From CAYTAU01 sp964442075 (GTDB taxonomy: Bacteria > Bacteroidota > Bacteroidia > Bacteroidales > CAYTAU01), in NCBI GenBank assembly GCA_964442075.1, contig CAYTWH010000019.1:1-61836 (forward strand): a stretch of DNA of 61,836 bases, in the 5' to 3' direction. The translations under genes and the position numbers were made by a program. A model generated the notes under the pieces. It did not search any database and was not told the origin of the DNA. It saw only the letters and a list, made by a program, of their open reading frames with translations. The first letter of the stretch is position 1. Every line of letters starts with the position of its first letter. Of the stretch, positions 55,751 to 61,836 are shown piece after piece.

Positions 55751-57898
55751 ATGAAAAAATTACTTTACACATTTATTGCAATAATACTAAGTATTTGCAT
55801 ATATGCACAGTCGCCTCAGGGATTTAGTTATCAGGCAGTAGTAAGAGATAATGGAGGATTGGTAATACCAAACCAGAGTGTTGGGGTGCTGATTAGTATT
55901 TTACAAGGAAGCTCAACTGGAACCTTGATCTATTCAGAAACCTTTACAGAAACCACAAATGATTTCGGACTGATGACACTGAATGTTGGAACAGGGGGAA
56001 ATCAAGTTGGTGATTTTACAACTATCGCCTGGAGTGCCGATATATACTTTATTCAGGTAGATATTGATGTTACCGGTGGTACAACTTATCTAACCATGGG
56101 TACCAGTCAGCTTATGAGTGTGCCTTATGCTTTGCATGCAAAAACTGTAGAAGTAGATTTGGTTGATGATGCCGATGCTGACCCAGCCAACGAATTGCAA
56201 GATTGGAGTAATTTGCCCGGCATACCTGCCAACATTGATATAGATGTAACCGACGATTTTGACGGTAATTACAGTAGTTTAACAGGAGCACCTACAAATG
56301 TAAGTACATTTACAAATGATGCAGGATATATTACTGACCCTGATGATGCCGATGCTGACCCAAGCAACGAATTGCAAAACTGGAGTAATTTACCCGGCAT
56401 ACCCGTAAACATTGATACAGATGTAACCGACGATTTTGACGGAAATTACAGCAGTTTAACGGGTGCACCAACCAATGTAAGTACATTTACAAATGATGCA
56501 GGATATATTACTGACCCGGATGATGCTGATGCCGACCCAAGCAATGAATTACAAAATTGGAGTAATTTACCTGGTATTCCGATAAACATTGATACAGACG
56601 CAACCGACGATTTTGACGGGAACTATACCAGTCTTTCAGGTACACCAACCAATGTAAGTGCATTTATCAACGATGCGGGATATATAACAGCAGGAGTTGC
56701 AGGATGGGAACTTGACGGCAACGCAGGAACTATTGTAGGAACAGACTTTATCGGTACTACCGATAATAAAGACCTTGATATCAGAACAAATAATACCATA
56801 AAGTGGAGATATAAAACAAAAGGGACTTTAGAATTTCTTAATACAGGTAATTCTGTATTTATTGGTGAAGGTGCAGGAGCAGCAGATAACCTTACTGATA
56901 ATAAAAATACTTTTATAGGGACACAATCAGGAACTTCAACTTCAATTGGTGATCAAAATACAGCTTGTGGTTATAATTCTCTAAACTCTAATGTTACCGG
57001 TTCTTATAATACTGCAATGGGTTCAGGAGCTTTGGCAAGTAATACTACTTCTTACAATACAGCTGTTGGGTACATGAATCTTACTTCAAATACTGTAGGT
57101 TTAGGAAATACAGCTATGGGAAATCAGGTTCTTTTTACTAATATTGGTGGACAACAGAATGTTGGTATTGGAACAGCTGCACTTCATTTAAATGATAATG
57201 GTTCTTACAATGCAGCTATAGGTACAAACTCTCTTCAAAAAAATGTTGATGGAAATAACAATATTGCTATTGGACAAAAAGCCATGTTTAACAATACCGA
57301 TGGCTTTAATAATACTGCTGTAGGTGCTTTTGCTTATGAGAACGGTACCAGTTATTCAAATTCTTCTGCATTTGGTTATCTTGCTCCTATTACTGCAAGT
57401 AATCAGATAAGCATTGGAAATACGAATGTTACAAGTATACGCGGACAGGTAAGTTGGGGGACCTATTCTGACAAAAGATTTAAAAAAGATATTAAAGAAA
57501 CTGTTCCCGGACTTGATTTTATTTTGAAACTTCGTCCTGTAACTTATCATCCCGATATGAATTATATTGCTGAATTTCTTAAAATACCTCAAGATTTACG
57601 TGATATGGAATCTGAAAAAGCTAAAGGATCAATGCTACAAACAGGTTTTATAGCTCAAGAAGTAGAAAAAGCTGCAAGTGACCTTGGATTTGAATTTAGT
57701 GGAGTAGATAAACCCAAAAACAAAAACGATTTTTATGGTTTACGTTATGCCGAGTTTACTGTACCTTTGGTAAAAGCTACTCAAGAACAACAAGCAATTA
57801 TTGAGCAACAACAAAAGGAAATTGACGAACTGAAAGAACAATTACAAGAGCAAAAACAGTTGATTGAAGAAATTCAGCAGAGCATTGATAATAAATAA
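55751..57898 (+). CDS. Surface protein with shared N-terminal module and S74 chaperone domain
   Basis: Fifth member of the family seen at 3.5-13.5 kb. After the signal peptide the shared module starts S-P-Q-G-F-S-Y-Q-A-V-V-R-D and ends S-V-P-Y-A-L-H-A. It lacks the S-R-G-G-F-A-V-G-G-F motifs; instead there are three repeats of about 55 residues with D-A-D-P-S-N-E-L-Q-N-W-S-N-L-P-G-I-P and D-D-F-D-G-N-Y-S-S-L. A head of N-T-A-x-G-x-x-x-L repeats follows at about 370-560. S-D-K-R-F-K-K-D-I, T-G-F-I-A-Q-E-V-E-K and a Gln/Glu coiled coil form the S74 trimerisation tail. A fibrous surface protein is inferred. Confidence 0.75.
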   Translation: MKKLLYTFIAIILSICIYAQSPQGFSYQAVVRDNGGLVIPNQSVGVLISILQGSSTGTLIYSETFTETTNDFGLMTLNVGTGGNQVGDFTTIAWSADIYFIQVDIDVTGGTTYLTMGTSQLMSVPYALHAKTVEVDLVDDADADPANELQDWSNLPGIPANIDIDVTDDFDGNYSSLTGAPTNVSTFTNDAGYITDPDDADADPSNELQNWSNLPGIPVNIDTDVTDDFDGNYSSLTGAPTNVSTFTNDAGYITDPDDADADPSNELQNWSNLPGIPINIDTDATDDFDGNYTSLSGTPTNVSAFINDAGYITAGVAGWELDGNAGTIVGTDFIGTTDNKDLDIRTNNTIKWRYKTKGTLEFLNTGNSVFIGEGAGAADNLTDNKNTFIGTQSGTSTSIGDQNTACGYNSLNSNVTGSYNTAMGSGALASNTTSYNTAVGYMNLTSNTVGLGNTAMGNQVLFTNIGGQQNVGIGTAALHLNDNGSYNAAIGTNSLQKNVDGNNNIAIGQKAMFNNTDGFNNTAVGAFAYENGTSYSNSSAFGYLAPITASNQISIGNTNVTSIRGQVSWGTYSDKRFKKDIKETVPGLDFILKLRPVTYHPDMNYIAEFLKIPQDLRDMESEKAKGSMLQTGFIAQEVEKAASDLGFEFSGVDKPKNKNDFYGLRYAEFTVPLVKATQEQQAIIEQQQKEIDELKEQLQEQKQLIEEIQQSIDNK

Positions 57899-57912
57899 TA
57901 TTCTCTTTACAG

Positions 57913-58002
57913 GTTAATTTAATCCAATACGCAAAAGGTATATACTTTATAAAAGTAGTAACAGATAAAAGTGTTGCTATTGGGAAAATTATTTTGGAGT
58001 AA
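57913..58002 (+). pseudogene. Remnant of a type A T9SS sorting domain
   Basis: The frame reads V-N-L-I-Q-Y-A-K-G-I-Y-F-I-K-V, then K-S-V-A-I-G-K-I-I-L-E and a stop, which is the last third of a type A C-terminal sorting domain. There is no start codon, and the stop of the preceding gene lies 15 bases upstream in another frame. It is either debris of a deleted secreted protein or the former end of a fused gene. Confidence 0.75.
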
Positions 58003-58007
58003 AAACT

Positions 58008-59051
58008 TTAGGCATTTTTTATTTTCTCTTCAATAAAACTTTCGCCAAGCAGTTTTATAGTTTCTGCAACAGGTTTAAATGTACAGCATGCTTTGCTATA
58101 TAATTTGGGTTGCTTGAATCGTTCCATTATTTTTTTATTAGAATATAATAACTTTTTATGCGATGTTCTTGCAGATTCTTTTGTTAGCAAGGCTTGTTTG
58201 CCTGCTATTCTGCTTCTTAACAAATCAAGTTTCCACACTAAACCGGTTAAAAATGTAGTAGCATATTTTGCAGGTGGTTTAACATTTATTGAACCGGCAA
58301 TCATTTCAAAAAGATTTTTATAACAAACATTTTCTGATGATAAAATAAAAGCTTCATTAACAATATCGCTTTCCATTAATTGTATCATTATTTTACAAAC
58401 ATCTGTAACATCAACAAATCCTGTGTATCCCTTAGTGTAATATTTGAATCCATTATATATCTTTTTAAACAAAGCAGAACTTCCCTTATCCCAATTGTTA
58501 TAACCTAAAATAACAGAAGGATTAATGATTACGGTATTTAAACCTTCAGTAATACCGCGCCATACTTCTAATTCTGCATTAAATTTACTGATAGAATAAC
58601 CGGAGTTACTATCAGTTGATTGCCACATAGTTTTTTCATTTATCATTTCATCATTCACAGCTTCACCAAGTGCTGCAATTGAACTAACATAGCAAAGTTT
58701 CTCAATATTATTTTGCAGACAAGCATTAACAATATTTGAAGTGCCTGTTACATTTATATTGTAAATTTTGTCTTTATCACGCAAATCGTAAGAAACACCT
58801 GCTGCTGCATGATAAACACGTGAAACACCTTTTAAGACTCCAGAAACATCGTAAAAATCTAAAATATCAGCTTTTACCCATTCAATTTTTTCAAAAAGGT
58901 TTTTGTTGTCGGTATAATATGAAAATATTTTTTTTACAAGATCCAAATTACTTGTGTTACGATAAATAGCTCTGATATTTTCACCTTTATTAATAAGATG
59001 AAATAATAAATGTGCTCCTAAAAAACCTGTACCACCTGTTACTAAAATCAT
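58008..59051 (-). CDS. NAD-dependent epimerase/dehydratase family protein
   Basis: An extended short-chain dehydrogenase of 347 residues. The nucleotide site is V-T-G-G-T-G-F-L-G-A-H at about 4-14, followed by V-Y-H-A-A-A-G-V-S. The active site has S-S-I-A-A-L-G and the Y-S-I-S-K of the Y-x-x-x-K motif near 152, and N-P-S-V-I-L-G-Y follows. The closest general likeness is to dihydroflavonol-reductase-type or sugar-epimerase enzymes; the substrate is unknown. It is divergent from the Wzi/RemB-like gene. Confidence 0.88.
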   Translation of the reverse strand: MILVTGGTGFLGAHLLFHLINKGENIRAIYRNTSNLDLVKKIFSYYTDNKNLFEKIEWVKADILDFYDVSGVLKGVSRVYHAAAGVSYDLRDKDKIYNINVTGTSNIVNACLQNNIEKLCYVSSIAALGEAVNDEMINEKTMWQSTDSNSGYSISKFNAELEVWRGITEGLNTVIINPSVILGYNNWDKGSSALFKKIYNGFKYYTKGYTGFVDVTDVCKIMIQLMESDIVNEAFILSSENVCYKNLFEMIAGSINVKPPAKYATTFLTGLVWKLDLLRSRIAGKQALLTKESARTSHKKLLYSNKKIMERFKQPKLYSKACCTFKPVAETIKLLGESFIEEKIKNA

Positions 59052-59145
59052 TTATCTAGTAGATTTTAAAAACGTGAAGTTATAAAATAATTCAATAATA
59101 TAATTTTGAAATAAATGGCTTATATACATTCGCTCAATTTTTTAT

Positions 59146-59153
59146 TACTTTTG
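59146..59153 (+). promoter_or_regulatory. Candidate -7 box of the Wzi/RemB-like operon
   Basis: TACTTTTG fits TAnnTTTG and ends only 9 bases before the ATG at 59163, so the transcript would be almost leaderless. No -33 box was found. Confidence 0.45.
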
Positions 59154-59162
59154 CTCTTATAA

Positions 59163-60758
59163 ATGGCAAAAAAACTGATCTATATTATTGCAATAATAGT
59201 TTACGCTAATATAAACTACTTATATTCTCAGAATTCTTATTTGCCATTAAGCAATTCATCCAACTTCTATTATGAAGATGTAATTTATAATGAGATTGAT
59301 AATTTTCATACTTCTATAAAACCATATTTTGCGAGAGAAATAACTTTTAAATCAAGAATAGATTCTTTGCTGATAACAAAAAACAACTCGTACATTTTTA
59401 ATTCTCATCTGATATCGGAAAATTTCAATTTTAATATAAACCCGATAATAAATTCTATATCCTCTATTGGCTTCCTTGATTATTCATTATTCTCAGTTGG
59501 AGCAGCTCTTAATACTGATGTCGGCAAAAAGATATCTTTAAACTTCAATTATTTTGTTAATGCCGCAAGTTTTAATCAAGATAACATTAGAAGAATTGAT
59601 AGCAGCTCAATAGTGCCTCATTTTGGTAAATATTTCCAAAAGTCAGACAATCTATATTTATTCAATAGCTTTAGCGGATATGTTTCTTATTCGCCGGCAG
59701 AATATATAAATTTTCAGGCAGGAAAAGATAAGAACTTTTTTGGCGATGGTTATCGTTCATTATTGCTTTCAGACAACTCAAATACAATGCCTTTTGTTAA
59801 AGCAAGTGTAAATATTTGGAAAGTAAAATACATTGTACTTTATCAGATAATGAAAGATATAAATTCCGATTATGATAATTATAATTTGGAATCAAAATAT
59901 GCAACATCACATTACTTAAGCTGGAATCTGAACAAATTTATTAATCTGAATTTATTCGAAACTGTGATATGGCGAGGTAAAGATTCTCTTGGTTTTCGTG
60001 GATATGATATAAATTATCTTAATCCAATAATATTTTTTCGTCCTGTAGAATTTTCACTTGGTTCACCCGATAATATAATTATGGGCGGTGGTGGAAAAAT
60101 TAAAATTGCAAAAAAACATCATTTATATGGTCAGTTTATTCTGGATGAATTCAAATTAAGTGAAGTTAAAGCAAAATCAGGATGGTGGGGAAATAAATAC
60201 GGTCTGCAATGTGGTATTAAATCATTCGATTTATTTAAAATTAAAGGCTTGTATCTTCAGGCAGAATATAATTATGTGAGACCATTTACATATTCTCACG
60301 GTAATTCTCTCGAAAACCATGGACATTATTTACAAGCAAATGCTCATCCTTTGGGGGCAAATTTTGAAGAGCTTCTGTTTATTGCAAAATACAGAAAAAA
60401 CCGTAGTGTATTTTTATTTAAAGCAATTTTTGCAAGACATGGAACTGATAAGGACAGTTTAAATGTAGGGCAAAACATTTATCGTTCATACGATGATAAT
60501 AGGAATGAATATAGTAATTACATTTTGCAGGGAAATCTACAAGAATTATTGTTTACAGAATTAAAGTACTCTTATTTGCTTAATCCTAAATGGAATTTGC
60601 ATTTTGAAGTAGGCGTAATGTTTAAAAGAAGGGTTATGGAATATGATGATTCATATTATGATGAATGTTGTCCCATACCAAACCCAATTATTAGAAACGG
60701 TATAAATATATTTGCAGGATTAAGAACCAATCTTTTCAATTATGATATAGATTACTAA
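59163..60758 (+). CDS. Wzi/RemB-like outer membrane beta-barrel protein
   Basis: It has a signal peptide (I-Y-I-I-A-I-I-V-Y-A-N, then Y-S-Q) followed by about 500 residues of alternating strands rich in Tyr, Phe and Asn. The segment G-K-D-K-N-F-F-G-D-G-Y-R-S-L-L-L-S-D-N-S near residue 190 is the mark of the Wzi-like family, which includes RemB of Flavobacterium (gliding-related) and capsule-surface proteins. Later W-W-G-N-K-Y-G-L-Q and Y-S-H-G-N-S-L-E-N-H-G-H-Y-L also fit. A role at the outer membrane in exopolysaccharide or surface movement is inferred. The stress protein gene follows after 6 bases. Confidence 0.8.
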   Translation: MAKKLIYIIAIIVYANINYLYSQNSYLPLSNSSNFYYEDVIYNEIDNFHTSIKPYFAREITFKSRIDSLLITKNNSYIFNSHLISENFNFNINPIINSISSIGFLDYSLFSVGAALNTDVGKKISLNFNYFVNAASFNQDNIRRIDSSSIVPHFGKYFQKSDNLYLFNSFSGYVSYSPAEYINFQAGKDKNFFGDGYRSLLLSDNSNTMPFVKASVNIWKVKYIVLYQIMKDINSDYDNYNLESKYATSHYLSWNLNKFINLNLFETVIWRGKDSLGFRGYDINYLNPIIFFRPVEFSLGSPDNIIMGGGGKIKIAKKHHLYGQFILDEFKLSEVKAKSGWWGNKYGLQCGIKSFDLFKIKGLYLQAEYNYVRPFTYSHGNSLENHGHYLQANAHPLGANFEELLFIAKYRKNRSVFLFKAIFARHGTDKDSLNVGQNIYRSYDDNRNEYSNYILQGNLQELLFTELKYSYLLNPKWNLHFEVGVMFKRRVMEYDDSYYDECCPIPNPIIRNGINIFAGLRTNLFNYDIDY

Positions 60759-60764
60759 AAAGGA

Positions 60765-61604
60765 ATGAGCGAAAAGAACAAACAAATATTGGTATATACA
60801 GACTTTACTCAAGTTGGCGACAGGGCAGTTGAGCATGCAATACAGGTAACGAAAATTTTCAAGGGCGATTTGCATCTAATGCACATAATTGATGATAACA
60901 CATTCCGTTTATTCAAAAAGAAAAATGCCGAAGAGGAAACGCAGAAGGAACTGGAAAAAATTAAAGCGGAAATTAAAAACAAACATAATATTGATTGTCA
61001 AATAATTGTTGAACAAGGCTGTACTTGTGAAGTAATTAATTCAACAGCCGAAAAAATGAATGTTGCAATAATTGTTTTAGGAATTCATCAGTCAAACCAA
61101 TTGCAGTTTCTTACTCCAAAAAACGCTATAAAAATCATAAAGAAATCAAGAATTCCATATTTGTGTGTTAAGGAAAATACTCCTGTTGAAAATTCGTACG
61201 ACAATATTATATTGCCGTTAAATTTCTTGAAAGAAACAAAAGAAAAAGTTTCATGGGCAGCATATTTTGGTAAATTAAATAAATCATCAGTAAAAATATT
61301 TTTGCCAAAAATTCTTGATGAATACATTAAAAACAATTTGGCATTTGCTAGAAAGCTGTTAAAACAATTTAATGTTGAATTTACAGAAATAAATAGCGAT
61401 AAAAGTGCATTTAATATTGATATTGAAGCAATAAAATATTCCAATAAACTTTGTAAGTGTATGCTTATTGTGATGAACAAAAAAAGCTCATCCTTTTTTG
61501 ACAATATTTTTGGTGCAAGCGAAAATAAATATATTAGCAATAAATATAATGTGCCTGTTTTAATCTTAAATCCAAGAGATGACTTATATGTGCCTTGTGT
61601 TTAA
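60765..61604 (+). CDS. Universal stress protein, two-domain
   Basis: Two UspA folds in tandem: the first (about 5-140) starts Q-I-L-V-Y-T-D-F-T-Q-V-G-D-R-A-V-E-H-A and ends I-P-Y-L-C-V-K-E; the second (about 150-279) starts N-I-I-L-P-L-N-F and ends V-P-V-L-I-L-N-P. The ATP motif G-x2-G-x9-G-S is not visible after V-L-G-I-H, so it may be a non-nucleotide-binding type. It shares an operon with the Wzi/RemB-like gene. About 230 bases behind it, to the window end, hold no recognisable gene. Confidence 0.88.
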   Translation: MSEKNKQILVYTDFTQVGDRAVEHAIQVTKIFKGDLHLMHIIDDNTFRLFKKKNAEEETQKELEKIKAEIKNKHNIDCQIIVEQGCTCEVINSTAEKMNVAIIVLGIHQSNQLQFLTPKNAIKIIKKSRIPYLCVKENTPVENSYDNIILPLNFLKETKEKVSWAAYFGKLNKSSVKIFLPKILDEYIKNNLAFARKLLKQFNVEFTEINSDKSAFNIDIEAIKYSNKLCKCMLIVMNKKSSSFFDNIFGASENKYISNKYNVPVLILNPRDDLYVPCV

Positions 61605-61836
61605 TTAACTTTTTTTAAGTTTAATTCCAACTTTGTTCTTTAGGATTTACAATTCGAAAGATTAAGTATGATTGGAATATTTCGTGATTACTGAATGTTT
61701 TTCTTTTCAATAAACAAGATCACTTTTTTTTATAAAACCGGATTCCTGCTTTCGCAGTAATAAAAATATGGATTGAGAGGAACTATATCACAAAAGTGAA
61801 AAAACTAAATTAAGTCAAAAGCCAAAAATCAAAAGT

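Overview
The window reads as AT-rich chromosomal DNA of a member of the Bacteroidota, probably an uncultured Bacteroidia/Flavobacteriia-type organism known from a metagenome scaffold. Supporting signs are type IX secretion (T9SS) C-terminal sorting domains of both type A and type B, PorP/SprF and PorE-like proteins, a Wzi/RemB-like outer membrane protein, KdsD and LptB, promoter -7 boxes of the TAnnTTTG type, and a lack of clear Shine-Dalgarno sites. A 100-N scaffold gap lies inside a repeated gene. No rRNA, tRNA, CRISPR array, transposase or phage gene was seen.

Layout. 1-3.5 kb: the tail of a Na/Pi cotransporter, a 13-copy 21-bp tandem array, a secreted seven-bladed propeller with a type A sorting domain, and a coiled-coil protein. 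3.5-13.5 kb (minus strand): four large surface proteins that share one N-terminal module but carry different repeat heads and C-termini, with two copies of a small VanZ-like gene between them, one of which has a nonsense codon. 13.6-19.3 kb: glutaminyl cyclase, cysS, a MORN-like repeat protein, an MFS transporter and the RNase P RNA. 19.3-29 kb: a TPR lipoprotein, then a T9SS operon made of a 1643-aa PKD protein with type B CTD, a PD40 protein and a PorP/SprF protein. 28.9-39.8 kb: DUF2147, a 55-aa 2[4Fe-4S] ferredoxin, recQ, kdsD-lptB, a metal-receptor/coaD/thioredoxin-fold operon, and acyl-CoA dehydrogenase-etfB-etfA. 40-43.5 kb: deoxynucleoside kinase, a PafA-like phosphatase and crcB, separated by palindromic elements. 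43.5-51 kb: three successive PorE-like TPR/PD40 proteins with differing C-termini and a GNAT gene. 51-61.8 kb: nitroreductase, a large repeat protein with type A CTD (interrupted by the gap), a fifth surface protein of the 3.5-13.5 kb family, a sorting-domain remnant, an epimerase, a Wzi/RemB-like protein and a universal stress protein.

How it works together. Housekeeping genes (cysS, recQ, coaD, rnpB, kdsD, lptB, etfAB) alternate with cell-surface genes. Most accessory coding capacity goes to exported repeat proteins and to envelope components that can export or anchor them: T9SS cargo, a PorP/SprF partner, and PD40/OmpA/SPOR-like proteins likely to touch peptidoglycan. The strongest leads beyond ordinary annotation are the modular surface-protein locus with a 455-bp identical tract between two members, the 21-bp heptapeptide array, the family of nested palindromes at 39.9-43.3 kb, and the graded set of PorE-like paralogs. 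All functions are inferred from sequence; no database search was run.
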